Positions 51,800 to 60,810 of a stretch of DNA of 64,000 bases are shown one piece after another; the stretch's first letter is position 1, and each line of letters starts with the position of its first letter. Position numbers and translations under genes: made by a program. The notes beneath the pieces were generated by a model. The model was not told where the DNA came from. It saw only the letters and a program-made list of their open reading frames with translations, and ran no database searches. Source of the stretch: Myxococcales bacterium (GTDB lineage Bacteria; Myxococcota_A; UBA9160; UBA4427); contig DUCN01000082.1 in the NCBI GenBank assembly GCA_012959805.1, positions 124,001-188,000 on the forward strand, given 5' to 3'.

Positions 51800-54379
51800 T
51801 TACGACTCGCTCGAATCCAAGAGCGACTTGACTGTCAGGAGAAGTGATTGGCTCCGGTAGGGCTTCTGGATGAAGCCATCGTAGGCAGTGTTCCAGCCCT
51901 CCAGCTCCTCCAGCGCCTCTTCGGGGTGGCCACTCGATATGATGATTGGCAGCTCGGCCCGCGTCTTTCTCAACCGCGACCATGTTTCGACTCCACTGAG
52001 CCCCGGCATTCCGAGATCCAAGATCACGAGGTGGAGTGCCGGTCCGATTTCTTCCACCGCAGCAAGCGCCTGTTCTCCATCCGCAGCGACATGAACATTG
52101 AATCCGACTGCAGCGAGATGCTTCGTCAGAACGGCGCGAATTTGCGCTTCGTCGTCGACAACGAGTACGTCCCTATTCGCAAAACCTCCTGAATGCACAG
52201 GGGAGCCGGTTTTCTTCGACACGTGGCGAGAGCCCTCTTGAACCGGCAGCAGAAAGGTGAACGTGCTTCCTACCCCCAGCTCCGTCTCGATTCTGAGCTG
52301 CCCTTCGTGGCTATCGAGGATGCCACGTGTGGCCGCCAGCCCGAGCCCGCGCCCGGCGAACTTCGTGGTAAAAAAGGGGTCGAAGATCTTCCCCAGTGTT
52401 GCGATATCCATTCCCGCCCCATTGTCGCAAACCGTGACATGGACCACGTCACCGGAGATCTGTCCATGTTCGATGGATGCACATGCGTCACTCATCGGCC
52501 CGGGGGGACCGATCCCTGTGCTGATTTCGATTGTGCCTCTCGCGTCGCCAATGGCCTCGGCTGCGTTCGTGACCAAGTTCATCAACACCTGACGAAGCTG
52601 CGCGGACCCGCCGCGAATGAGCGGGAGCTCGTCCTCTAGGCGGAAGTTAATCCCGATGCTTTTGGGGATCGTTACAGAGATCAAGCTGGTTACCTCACGA
52701 ATCAGCAAGGATAAATCCAGACTCTCGGTTATGAAGGTGGTCTTGCCGGCATAGGCGAGAAGCTGGCTGGTGAGTTCTGCGGCGGTCGTGGCCGCCACCT
52801 CAACATCGGCCAGAGCTCCGTGAACCGGGGAATCGGAGTGGATCCCCTCGCGAGCGATCTCCGTATTGCCCAGGATCGTCATCAGCAGGTTGTTGAAATC
52901 GTGAGCGATCCCCCCCGCTAGAAGTCCCAGACCTTCGAGTTTCTGGGATTGAATCATGGCCTGCGATTCTTGGCGCGCCTGCGTCACATCTGACAGTACC
53001 CAGGCCCTTCCCCGGAACCCCCGCTCCGTCTCGATGGGCATTGTCCTTGCTTCGAGAGTCCTCCCGTCGCGCATCGCGAGATCGCACGACTCTGCCCTCG
53101 TCGATTGGAATGACGCGTTCTCGGGATTCCACATCCGCTGCATTGTTTTCGGAGGTGGCTCGAGAAGCATCGTGCCCAGATGGGTCTGGAGTTGATGACC
53201 GCGGTCAATCATCTCCCGAGTCGACATCCCCCACAGTCTTGCAAACGCCTCGTTGACATAACGGATTTCACCGCTCTGCTCTTTGAAGAGGAGCCCCTCT
53301 CCCATGGCCAGGTCGAGAGTCTCCAATAATGCGAATTGCTCCGCAGATTCGTGGAGGGCGGTTCGAAGCGCCGTCCGGTCTCTCAGCCGTAGACACATTC
53401 CTGCTTCGTTTCCGCGACTTTTCTCAACGATGGAGACTTCGATCACGACGAAGCTTACGATTCCCGACGGCGATGTGAATTGGTGCTCTCGCGGGTGCGG
53501 CGCACTGTTGTTGGACTCCGTGAGCGAAAAGCTAGGCACAGTCAGTTCGAGAAGCTCGCCAATCGGAGCCCCGGGTTTCAATCTTCCTTGGCCGAAGAGT
53601 TTCTCTGCATGTGGGTTTGCGTAAAGTATCTGCTGGTGGCGGGTGACGATCACGATGGGGTCGGCATCATGGTCGAGCACGCTCGGGAGAGAAACGCGCT
53701 CGAGCACAAAGAGGTCGCGGCGCTCCACTGCAAACAGGAAGAGGAGGCAGCTGATCGCGAAGCCGAGCGCTGTCGGGTCGTACGAGAGAGGGACGGGGCT
53801 GAACACGTAGATCATGTTCATCGACATCGGAAAGAAAACGGCGGCGACGAGGAATCGGCACTGCGTGCGTATCGTCGGATCCTGTACGAAATGCCCTTCC
53901 CGTGCATGGACGAACACCGCCGCGCAAAGGGCGGCGTAGTTGATGAGAGCTGTCGCGTACCAGAGTGGTCCGTACTCGCTTCTCTCAAGGGGCCGCGTCT
54001 CGATGAACTGCCCGTGCCAGGGGTTAGTGACCAAGCCGATCCAAAGCAGGGCATCGATCGTGACGAGTACGGGCAAGGCAGACCGAAAGGCAATCTTTCG
54101 ATAGCCCACCATCTCTGAGAAGCCCCTCGTAAAAAGCAACCAGCCCGGCGCAATCGTCAGCAGGCCGGTGTAGAGCATAATCATTCCGCCCCAGCGGATC
54201 GCTGAATCGTTAGGCCAGACGTTGGCAAGCAGGTCGCCGAGAGAGAAGATCAGCGCGGAGAAGAAGACCAAGGGGAGTGCCGGCCACAGCGCTGCTGGCG
54301 GACGCCGGTAGAAGACGTGCGTACTCAGCGCCACCAACAGGACGATCCCAAGTGAGGTGGCGATTTGGGCTTCGGGCAT
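51800..54379 (-). CDS. Hybrid sensor histidine kinase with N-terminal 7TM domain
   Basis: An 859-residue protein. Order: seven hydrophobic helices (about 1-225, histidine-kinase 7TM type); PAS (about 240-330); second PAS (about 350-475, 'GEIRYVNEAFARLWGMSTRE'); dimerisation/phosphoacceptor 'GGIAHDFNNLLMTILGN' with His near 494; ATPase N-box 'LMNLVTNAAEAI' near 601, 'DNGAGMD', 'GRGLGLAATRGI'; receiver domain from 'DVLVVDDEAQIRAVLTKHLA' near 736 with phosphoacceptor Asp in 'VILDLGMPGLSGVET' near 784. The AHDFNN-type H box marks HisKA of the NtrB-like group. No response regulator or output gene adjoins it; signal unknown. Confidence 0.9.
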   Translation of the reverse strand: MPEAQIATSLGIVLLVALSTHVFYRRPPAALWPALPLVFFSALIFSLGDLLANVWPNDSAIRWGGMIMLYTGLLTIAPGWLLFTRGFSEMVGYRKIAFRSALPVLVTIDALLWIGLVTNPWHGQFIETRPLERSEYGPLWYATALINYAALCAAVFVHAREGHFVQDPTIRTQCRFLVAAVFFPMSMNMIYVFSPVPLSYDPTALGFAISCLLFLFAVERRDLFVLERVSLPSVLDHDADPIVIVTRHQQILYANPHAEKLFGQGRLKPGAPIGELLELTVPSFSLTESNNSAPHPREHQFTSPSGIVSFVVIEVSIVEKSRGNEAGMCLRLRDRTALRTALHESAEQFALLETLDLAMGEGLLFKEQSGEIRYVNEAFARLWGMSTREMIDRGHQLQTHLGTMLLEPPPKTMQRMWNPENASFQSTRAESCDLAMRDGRTLEARTMPIETERGFRGRAWVLSDVTQARQESQAMIQSQKLEGLGLLAGGIAHDFNNLLMTILGNTEIAREGIHSDSPVHGALADVEVAATTAAELTSQLLAYAGKTTFITESLDLSLLIREVTSLISVTIPKSIGINFRLEDELPLIRGGSAQLRQVLMNLVTNAAEAIGDARGTIEISTGIGPPGPMSDACASIEHGQISGDVVHVTVCDNGAGMDIATLGKIFDPFFTTKFAGRGLGLAATRGILDSHEGQLRIETELGVGSTFTFLLPVQEGSRHVSKKTGSPVHSGGFANRDVLVVDDEAQIRAVLTKHLAAVGFNVHVAADGEQALAAVEEIGPALHLVILDLGMPGLSGVETWSRLRKTRAELPIIISSGHPEEALEELEGWNTAYDGFIQKPYRSQSLLLTVKSLLDSSES

Positions 54380-54533
54380 GACTTAATCCGTCTGTGCCTC
54401 GGAAGATTGCAAGGCATCCGCATTGATGATGCCACAACTTGAGGCTGCAATGCTTGAGAGTATGATCTCGGGCGGCGTGGATAGGCAAAACAAGCTGGGT
54501 TTTCCGCACATCCAGTACTCGGTGTTCTGACAA

Positions 54534-54805
54534 CCGGGCGGCATCGTGCCCCGAGGCTATTTCAAGGACGATGCCAAATCGGCGACCACGTCAAGACCAT
54601 GGATGGCGCCCGGTATTCATTCCCCAGAGATTGGGCCTTGGTCGAGGCCGACGGTTCCCTCACTCTCCTCGGCCGCGACTCCAACTGCATCAACACCGTC
54701 GGCAAGAAGGTCTACTCCGAAGAAGTCGAAGAGGCAGTCAAGTCGCACCCCGACGTGGTGCCCAACGGCCAGGCCGACTATGGCTGGGCGCCCAAGGCGA
54801 TGTAG
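54534..54805 (+). pseudogene. Acyl-CoA ligase C-domain relic (frameshifted)
   Basis: 'GIVPRGYFKDDAKSATT' is followed, after a one-base deletion near 54590, by 'MDGARYSFPRDWALVEADGS' and 'LTLLGRDSNCINTVGKKVYS' then 'EEVEEAVKSHPDVV' and an early stop. This is the hinge block of AMP-forming ligases close to fatty-acid/steroid types (G-D-W-A-x-V-E-A-D-G-T-L-T-L-L-G-R). Conserved Gly in the INTGGEKV loop is Val here. N-terminal two-thirds and the last 80 residues are absent. Confidence 0.8.
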
Positions 54806-54924
54806 GAATCTCTGGAGGGATAAAGGGAGGCCCTCAAGCCCCCCCCTGCGCCCCAGCCGAATGCGTATAATGACGGTCCGGGCCGTCAACTTCGTCGGCC
54901 TCTCACGATTGGAAGAACCCACCC

Positions 54925-55800
54925 ATGCCGAATTCCTCCACGAACCGAACTCTGGACCGAGAGGCCATGCGCTTGGCCAAGCCTTGGATAGGCGGAGTCG
55001 CGTGGCCCAGCATCGGCTTCGGCCTGGCGGTGGCCCTCGTCTACATGGCCTGCATTGCAGCAGCGGCCTCGGGTCGGCTGGGTATGACGCCGGCCTTCTT
55101 GCTCTGCGGTGTGCTCGTGTATGCGAGCTACACGATTCTTCACGAAGCCGTCCACGCCAACATCTCTGGATCGGGTAGACCTATCCGTTGGTTTAACGAA
55201 GCGATGGGCTATGGGGCAGGCGTGATCATGGCCATTCCGCTCACCATTCACCGGGCCACCCATTTGGCCCACCACCGCAAAACCAACGACCCCGAGAGCG
55301 ACCCCGACATGGTGATGGCCATCTCGGGTCGGCCGGGTCTGGGCTCGCTCTTCGTGGCGAGCCTGCGCAGCATCACGAAGCAGTACACCTTTTACTGGCA
55401 AGTGGCTTGGCCAACGACCAGTCGGCCCGAACGCATGCGGGCGGGCGCAGAAATTTTCGTCATCGTCGCGGGCCGAGTCGGTCTAGCCGCAGCCGGGTTT
55501 CCCCTTGAAGCGCTCGTGCTCACCGTTGCCGCCAACGTACTTGGCAACTTGCTCATCGTCACTTTTTTTGCTGTCGCGGTTCACTATCCCAACACGGGCC
55601 AAGGCCGCTACCTCGACACATCGACAATTCTTTTCCGTCGTGGACTGAACGCGCCCATCACATGGCTATGGCTCTGGCAGAACTACCACTCGATCCACCA
55701 CCTCTTCCCCCGAGTTCCCTTCTACCGCTACGCGAAGGTGTTCGACCGGATCCGCGACCTCATGGTCAAACAGGGAGCCCCTATCCGTGAAATCGGGTAG
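54925..55800 (+). CDS. Membrane fatty-acid desaturase/hydroxylase family protein
   Basis: A 291-residue membrane di-iron protein with three His boxes: 'ILHEAVHANISG' near residue 72, 'IHRATHLAHHRKTNDPESDP' near 110, and 'NYHSIHHLFPRVPFYRY' near 255. The desaturase superfamily also includes carotenoid hydroxylases and ketolases, and the second-box spacing allows that reading. It introduces double bonds or hydroxyls using O2 with ferredoxin or cytochrome electrons. GGAAGAACCCACCC precedes the ATG. It sits between two acyl-CoA-ligase relics. Confidence 0.83.
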   Translation: MPNSSTNRTLDREAMRLAKPWIGGVAWPSIGFGLAVALVYMACIAAAASGRLGMTPAFLLCGVLVYASYTILHEAVHANISGSGRPIRWFNEAMGYGAGVIMAIPLTIHRATHLAHHRKTNDPESDPDMVMAISGRPGLGSLFVASLRSITKQYTFYWQVAWPTTSRPERMRAGAEIFVIVAGRVGLAAAGFPLEALVLTVAANVLGNLLIVTFFAVAVHYPNTGQGRYLDTSTILFRRGLNAPITWLWLWQNYHSIHHLFPRVPFYRYAKVFDRIRDLMVKQGAPIREIG

Positions 55801-55802
55801 CG

Positions 55803-56057
55803 CCAGACTTCGTGAAGGCGGTCGTAGGTGCCACTCCGAAGATCATCTACGCCTTCGATGAGCTTGTTCTTGGCAATCTTGTTCGAGGGCGTGCACGGAA
55901 ACTCGTCCACGTAGGCGACGAAACGCGGAATGTTGAAGCGGGCGAGTCGGCTCTCGAAATGGGTCGTCACATGATCAGGAGAGAGATCGTCAGCCGTCTT
56001 GCAGGACAGCAGGATGAGATAGGCCTTCACCTCCTCTTTACGGAGCTTTTCGGGCAC
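55803..56057 (-). pseudogene. Acyl-CoA ligase C-terminal relic (CaiC-like)
   Basis: Reverse strand 'PEKLRKEEVKAYLILLSCKT', 'ESRLARFNIPRFVAYVDEFP' and 'CTPSNKIAKNKLIE' form the last domain of AMP-forming ligases, ending with the catalytic Lys block P-x-T-x-S-x-K-I-x-K. Pattern is nearest to crotonobetaine/carnitine-type ligases. The frame begins abruptly near 56057; everything N-terminal is missing. A 90-bp repeat lies about 140 bp upstream of the break. Its 3' end overlaps nothing essential in the convergent desaturase. Confidence 0.78.
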
Positions 56058-56193
56058 TGGGACTGGGGAGGTCCGTTTGTTCTACGGCACTGGGCGCCTC
56101 GAAGGGAGCCGAGCCGGCATCGACCAGAGCGCGATCGCTGTGTTGCGGCGAAGCGGCGGATCCCATCACCAAGACGTTCCCATTCGCCCGAAA

Positions 56194-56284
56194 CGGGTTG
56201 AGTGTGACCCGATCGACACGTGATTAACATATCATTTCTGACCGGTGGTGTAGAAAGCCCAGCTTAAACTTCCTATTCCCGACC
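56194..56284. repeat. Dispersed ~90-bp repeat, copy A
   Basis: About 90 bp starting CGGGTTGAGT and including GATCGACACGTGATTAACA, ACCGGTGGTG and CAGCTTAAACTTCCTATTCC. It is about 90 percent identical by eye to 59083-59174. It holds no gene. It is likely an IS end or scar, or a MITE-like element. Confidence 0.75.
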
Positions 56285-56420
56285 ACGATGAACGCGAGGG
56301 CTACACCACTAGACCGACTACGCTGACTATGCGAAGCCGCCACAACCCAACGAAGTTGTCCATCAGACGTTTTGCGGCACCTGATTCGTGTCGCTACGTA
56401 ATAGAAAGATGCGATTCCCC

Positions 56421-57146
56421 ATGCCCATTAACGATATACGCATCGTACTTGTAGAGCCCAATCATCCTGGGAACATCGGAGCCGTTGCGCGCGCGATGAA
56501 AACCATGGCGCTCTCAGATCTCGCGTTAGTTCGCCCCGTTGATTTTCCGTCACCTCATGCGGAGCGGAGATCGATGGGCGCGAAAGATTTGCTTGAAAAG
56601 GCACGGGTCTTCGAATCTCTTGAAGAAGCGATTGGCGATTGTCGGCTGGCTATTGGGAGCTCCGCTCGCGAACGGTCATTTCCCCACTCGATCCTAGAAC
56701 CGAGGGAATGCGCTGCGCGGCTCGTGGGCGAAGCGGCGGACGGGGAGCCGACGGCACTCGTCTTCGGGCCGGAACGAACGGGTCTCGCAAATAGGGAACT
56801 CGACCAATGTACATTCCAGGTGCGTATCCCTGCGAACGAGGCGTTCTCGTCTTTGAATCTCGGGGCTGCGGTGCAGCTTCTTTGTTACGAAATCTTCATG
56901 GCGAGCCGGACGCCTGAGGAAGAGGCAGTAGCGAGGCCGAAGGAGAAGCCGAGTCTTCAAATAGAGATGGACCACTTCTACGATCATCTCGAGCGCGCGC
57001 TCGACTCCCGCGGATATTTCGAAGGCGAGATGCGCGAGGTCACCCTTTCGAAGCTTAGGCGACTATTCAATCGGGGACGGCCGCACTCAGGCGAGTTAAA
57101 GCTGTTGCATACGATGCTGAAGATGCTTCACAAGGACAGCCAGTAG
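56421..57146 (+). CDS. trmJ: tRNA (cytidine/uridine-2'-O-)-methyltransferase TrmJ-like
   Basis: A 241-residue SPOUT methyltransferase: 'IRIVLVEPNHPGNIGAVARA' and 'MKTMALSDLALVRPVDF' at the N-terminus, SAM-knot motif 'ALVFGPERTGLANRELDQCT', and 'FSSLNLGAAVQLLCYEIF'. The C-terminal helical extension ('FYDHLERALDSRGYF') is the TrmJ signature. It methylates the 2'-OH at position 32 of tRNA. ATG 56421 aligns the start with E. coli TrmJ; the frame reaches 56388. No other translation gene is nearby, so it is an isolated core gene stranded among relics. Confidence 0.88.
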   Translation: MPINDIRIVLVEPNHPGNIGAVARAMKTMALSDLALVRPVDFPSPHAERRSMGAKDLLEKARVFESLEEAIGDCRLAIGSSARERSFPHSILEPRECAARLVGEAADGEPTALVFGPERTGLANRELDQCTFQVRIPANEAFSSLNLGAAVQLLCYEIFMASRTPEEEAVARPKEKPSLQIEMDHFYDHLERALDSRGYFEGEMREVTLSKLRRLFNRGRPHSGELKLLHTMLKMLHKDSQ

Positions 57147-57181
57147 ACCTGTGCTCTTGGCGGGAGCGGAGCGGGTCGCGC

Positions 57182-57967
57182 TTAAGGTAGTTCTGCGCAG
57201 AAAAAGTATTGGCCGATCGAGAGGTGGAATTCGTCGCTTGCACGAAGGGCGAGTTGTTCTTCGTGCCAAGCGAGTGCTTCGTCCTCGGTGACGCCGCGGC
57301 GTCCCGGTGCAAATGCGCTGATCGCTCCTAGCATCATCGCGGAATAGCCCGTCTGATCTTTTGATCCTTCGAGAATTGAATAGCGAGCGACTTGTTTCGT
57401 AACGAGGCCGGCATTCGCGAGGCGTTTGCCGAGAGTGCGGGGCAGGGTTGGATGTGCGAGGTGTTCCTCCCAAGCGGAGAGCATGCGGTCCATACGTGTT
57501 TCGTCGGAGGAGTACCACGCGACGGAACGCCAATCTGTTGCGAGGACGACAGCGCGGCCGCCGGGGCGTAGGACTCGCGCAATTTCAGAGATCGCTTGAT
57601 CGATGTCTGCCACGTATTCGAGGACCTGAGTCGAGACCACAAGGTCGAAGCGGTCCTGTTCCCCGCCGAGGTCTACAGCATCGCCCTTTTCGATTCGGGC
57701 TTGTGGCCAATCCGCGCATCTATTCTGCGCCAGCTGGATCATGGCATCGCTCTGGTCGATCCCTAAGACGGACCCGGGCTCTCCGACGCCCGCCGCCAAG
57801 TCGGCGGTGAGGAAGCCTGGGCCACTTCCGATATCGAGAGCATCTTCTCCTAGTTTCGGGTCACAGAGTTCAAGTGCGCGTGCGCGTCGGTGCACCATGG
57901 CGGGGCGCGTGTACTGGAGTTCGAGACCGCGAGACATGTCGGGATCAAAGGCGAGGCCGGTGCTCAT
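57182..57967 (-). CDS. Class I SAM-dependent methyltransferase
   Basis: A 261-residue Rossmann methyltransferase of the UbiE/ArsM-type fold: SAM motif 'ALDIGSGPGFLTADLAAGVG' near residue 40, 'VLGIDQSDAMIQLAQNRC', 'FDLVVSTQVLEYVADIDQAI' and 'EIARVLRPGGRAVVLATDWR'. Substrate unknown; a small molecule is more likely than a macromolecule. AAGGAAAACC precedes the ATG. Its gene is 36 bp from the stop of the convergent trmJ gene and 64 bp upstream of the membrane-protein gene on its own strand. Confidence 0.85.
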   Translation of the reverse strand: MSTGLAFDPDMSRGLELQYTRPAMVHRRARALELCDPKLGEDALDIGSGPGFLTADLAAGVGEPGSVLGIDQSDAMIQLAQNRCADWPQARIEKGDAVDLGGEQDRFDLVVSTQVLEYVADIDQAISEIARVLRPGGRAVVLATDWRSVAWYSSDETRMDRMLSAWEEHLAHPTLPRTLGKRLANAGLVTKQVARYSILEGSKDQTGYSAMMLGAISAFAPGRRGVTEDEALAWHEEQLALRASDEFHLSIGQYFFCAELP

Positions 57968-58031
57968 GAAGGTTTTCCTTTTATGCGTAATGGAAGGTTT
58001 CGCGGCGCCGAGGATTCCGCGCCACTCAAAA

Positions 58032-58829
58032 CTAGGTCGTGCCGAGTACGCGCACGACGTGATAGATCCAAAGTGGGATCAGGCTGGCCCAGTAGGCCGT
58101 CATCCAGGTCAGTCCGATCGCACCCCCCCAGTCGGCGGATAACGTGCTCGGCCTTCGCGAGTGAAGAGCGTGCGCCGCGTTGCGCTTGATCAATGTGAGC
58201 GTCATAGCCTCGGGAACTTCACCCTTATTTTCGTTCGTTCCGGCATTCAGCCAAAGCGAGCGCAAGTGAAGGAACTGCCAAGGAAGATAGACAAAACCGA
58301 AGCCTAGGCTGAGAACGAGGAGTCCGGCGCGATCCGGGGAAAGCGTTGTCGTCGCGTAGAGATATCCACTAGCGATCGTGTTTGCAGCAAAAAGAATGGC
58401 CCACCCGAGCTCTTCGTACACGTAGAGACGCAAGCGGTTGGTCAGAATCGCGCCCCAAACAAAGAACTGGGAGACCCCGACCTCGAAGACCATCAGCCAG
58501 GACAGAGCATCGATCCAGCCGACGTCATTCACGTTCAATACGCGAATGACGTGCGAGAACTGATAGATGTAAGCGACTTCAGAGAAGGTCGCGAGGATTC
58601 GTGTTGGGAGCGAGGCCGAGAGCTTCGTGTCGTGAAAGACGACGTTGCCCTCGTATCGGTTGGGGAATAGGCAGCGATAACCGGAAACGCCAAAGAAGAT
58701 TAGGGCGGGGAGGATGATCTTTGGGTCGCCGCCCTCCGCGTAGGATCCGGCACCGTTCGCGAAAAAGTAGACGTTCAAGGGAACGCCTAGCAATAGAAGC
58801 CAGAGGAAGGGGCGGAGGTCCGTGGGCAT
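58032..58829 (-). CDS. Multi-span membrane protein, unknown
   Basis: A 265-residue protein with about seven hydrophobic segments ('FLWLLLLGVPLNVYFFANGA', 'IILPALIFFGVSGYRCLF', 'SWLMVFEVGVSQFFVWGAIL', 'AGLLVLSLGFGFVYLPWQFL', 'IGLTWMTAYWASLIPLWIYH'). No family recognised; the helix count and short loops suggest a transporter-like or sensor membrane domain. ATG 58827-58829 begins the first helix; the frame extends upstream as Arg-rich filler. It lies downstream of and probably with the methyltransferase at opposite reading order on the same strand. Confidence 0.7.
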   Translation of the reverse strand: MPTDLRPFLWLLLLGVPLNVYFFANGAGSYAEGGDPKIILPALIFFGVSGYRCLFPNRYEGNVVFHDTKLSASLPTRILATFSEVAYIYQFSHVIRVLNVNDVGWIDALSWLMVFEVGVSQFFVWGAILTNRLRLYVYEELGWAILFAANTIASGYLYATTTLSPDRAGLLVLSLGFGFVYLPWQFLHLRSLWLNAGTNENKGEVPEAMTLTLIKRNAAHALHSRRPSTLSADWGGAIGLTWMTAYWASLIPLWIYHVVRVLGTT

Positions 58830-58846
58830 AGGGTGTGGAGAGTACC

Positions 58847-59074
58847 CTATGCGTGGGCCTGCGCGCCTCGCACGCAGTCGAGCATCGCCGATGGATCCTC
58901 GGGCAGTGCTCTGCCATGCCATGCGACGCGCTGATCTGGCCGCACGAAGACCAGATCGCGTTCATAGATCGTCCGGGCATGGGCGTCGCGAATGTCGATC
59001 ACGTCCAGGGGAAGGCCGCATTGGCTGGCAGCGATTTCTATTGGCCCCGTATCTATGTCGGCGAAGCGTAGGAG
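58847..59074 (-). pseudogene. Aromatic-hydroxylase (MhpA-type) C-terminal relic
   Basis: Reverse strand 'GLPLDVIDIRDAHARTIYER', 'DLVFVRPDQRVAWHGRALPE' and 'DPSAMLDCVRGA' before the stop. This is the C-terminal thioredoxin-like tail of FAD-dependent phenol/HPP hydroxylases (D-x-x-x-x-L-Y-x-x-x-x-V-L-V-R-P-D-x-x-V-A-W-R). The FAD-binding body is gone. Its 5' break is at the edge of repeat copy B. An intact relative is at 23811-25370, but its end is of a different subtype. Confidence 0.75.
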
Positions 59075-59082
59075 GCCTGGAG

Positions 59083-59174
59083 CGGGTTGAGTATGCTCCG
59101 ATCGACACGTGATTAACAAATTATTCCTTACCGGTGGTGGAGAAAAGGCAGCTTAAACTTCCTATTCCCCACCC
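59083..59174. repeat. Dispersed ~90-bp repeat, copy B
   Basis: Near-identical to 56194-56284, same orientation. Shared landmarks: CGGGTTGAGT, CGATCGACACGTGATTAACA, CCGGTGGTG, GCTTAAACTTCCTATTCCC. It directly adjoins the truncated aromatic-hydroxylase tail. Confidence 0.75.
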
Positions 59175-59578
59175 CGTTCTGGGTCGAACCTCAGCGGCAG
59201 CCTGGCTGACAGATTCGGTTTGCGTCGAACCCATCGCGCAGTAATCCGTCGCTCTTGCGATGTTTCTTCGGGGGGTGTTAGAGATCGAAAGGCGAGTCGA
59301 AACGGATGAGCACAACGTCGACCTCACGGTCGCGCAGATGGACTTCGATATTGCTCAGTTCCTCGCTCTGAATAGAGCTGCTCAAATCCCACGTGTATTC
59401 CGCAAGCGTCCGCTCCCTGAGAGCGGTGCGCAGTAGGTCATCCACGTAGGAACCAACGCAGGCGCGGGTAAGGCGAAGCGCACCGGTGGCGATGGGTCGA
59501 GAAGACCGACGCCAGGGCTGGACAAGTTACAAGACGCAGCGTATCGTTATTGTTTCTCATCACGAGAGAGGGAGTGGG
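59175..59578. other. Region with an unassigned open stretch
   Basis: On the minus strand 59278 to about 59464 is open and reads 'ALRLTRACVGSYVDDLLRTA', 'LRERTLAEYTWDLSSSIQ' and 'HLREVDVVLIRF'-like ending 'FDSPFDL' then stop. It looks protein-like (alternating polar/nonpolar, acidic) but has no start codon context and no family was recognised; it may be another 3' relic. The promoter of the CoA-transferase at 59579 must also lie here. Confidence 0.35.
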
Positions 59579-60760
59579 ATGCAGTCCGATTCGCCCGGCG
59601 AGCATTTGCTCGACGGCATTACCGTTCTGAACCTCGGGAGCGTGGGACCGGCCGCCCGTGCCGCTCGCACCCTCGCGGATTACGGCGCGCGCGTCGTCCA
59701 AGTCGCTCCGATCGCGCGCAAGAGCGGCCTCCAGACCAAGCCCGTCTATCACACCTACGCAGCAGGTCGCGATTTCGCGCGCATGCGAATCGATCTGAAG
59801 TCTCTGGCGGGACGCGACGTCCTGCTTCGCATGACGGAATCCGCCGACGTGTTGATCGAGTCCTTTCGCCCGGGCACGGTCGATCGTCTCGGACTCGGTT
59901 GGGATGTCGTTCATGCTCGGAATCCCCGCCTCATCTATTGCTCGACGACCGGGTACGGACAGGACGGGCCGGCCTCGACCTGGGCTGGTCACGACCTCAA
60001 CTATCTCGCAATGTCCGGGTTTCTCGCCTGCTCCGAGCCGCGTTCCGACGGAGGGCCGCCGATTCCCGGCGCGACCGTGGCGGATAGCGCGGGTGGGGGG
60101 ATGCATGCCGTCACCTCAATCCTGGCCGCATTAGTCCATCGGGGGACCACGGGCACAGGAACGCGACTCGATGTATCGGCGGCTGAAGGCGCACTCGCTT
60201 TGATGGCGCTTTCCATCGATCAGTATCTGGCGGAGGGCGAGATTGCAGACTCTCGCTCGGTTCTCCTGACTGGACGTTATGCCTTCTACGATCTCTACGA
60301 GACGAGTGACGAGAAATGGCTATCGGTCGCTGCCATCGAAGCGAAGTTCTTCGAGAACCTGTGCGATGGCCTTGAGCTTTCCCAATACAGGCACGACCAA
60401 TATGACGAGACCAAGCAGGATGAGATCCGCGCTGCGTTTCAGCGCGTCTTCAAGTCGCGCTCGCGAGACGAGTGGACGGCCGCGCTCGCGGCCAACGATA
60501 CGTGTGTCGCGCCGGTGCTCGAGATTCCGGAATTGGTCGATGACTCACATTGGCGCGCACGTGGGATCTTCATGGAGGCGGAAAAGGAGGGTCGCGGAGT
60601 CTTTCGGCAGGTGGCCCCGATTCTGGCTGGGAGCGTGCGCACGCATCCGAGGCATCGAGTCGCCGCCGATGACAAAACAGATACAGCGGACGTGTTGGCG
60701 GGAGCCGGTTATGCAGGCGCCGATCTCGAAAAGCTATTCGAAGATGGAATCATCGAGTAG
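59579..60760 (+). CDS. CaiB/BaiF-type (family III) CoA-transferase
   Basis: A 393-residue CoA-transferase moving CoA between acids. Seen: 'LDGITVLNLGSVGPAARAAR' at the N-terminus, 'ESFRPGTVDRLGLGWDVVHA', 'LIYCSTTGYGQDGPASTWAG' and the catalytic Asp in 'GHDLNYLAMSGFLA' near 140. The acids are unknown. ATG 59579 has GAGGGAGTGGG just upstream; the frame is open 31 codons further back without family similarity. It is 50 bp before the MaoC pair on the same strand and probably heads that operon. Confidence 0.9.
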   Translation: MQSDSPGEHLLDGITVLNLGSVGPAARAARTLADYGARVVQVAPIARKSGLQTKPVYHTYAAGRDFARMRIDLKSLAGRDVLLRMTESADVLIESFRPGTVDRLGLGWDVVHARNPRLIYCSTTGYGQDGPASTWAGHDLNYLAMSGFLACSEPRSDGGPPIPGATVADSAGGGMHAVTSILAALVHRGTTGTGTRLDVSAAEGALALMALSIDQYLAEGEIADSRSVLLTGRYAFYDLYETSDEKWLSVAAIEAKFFENLCDGLELSQYRHDQYDETKQDEIRAAFQRVFKSRSRDEWTAALAANDTCVAPVLEIPELVDDSHWRARGIFMEAEKEGRGVFRQVAPILAGSVRTHPRHRVAADDKTDTADVLAGAGYAGADLEKLFEDGIIE

Positions 60761-60810
60761 GCAAGCGGCGGACGGACTGACAAGAGTCGGTTTTTCCGGG
60801 GAGTGCATGG

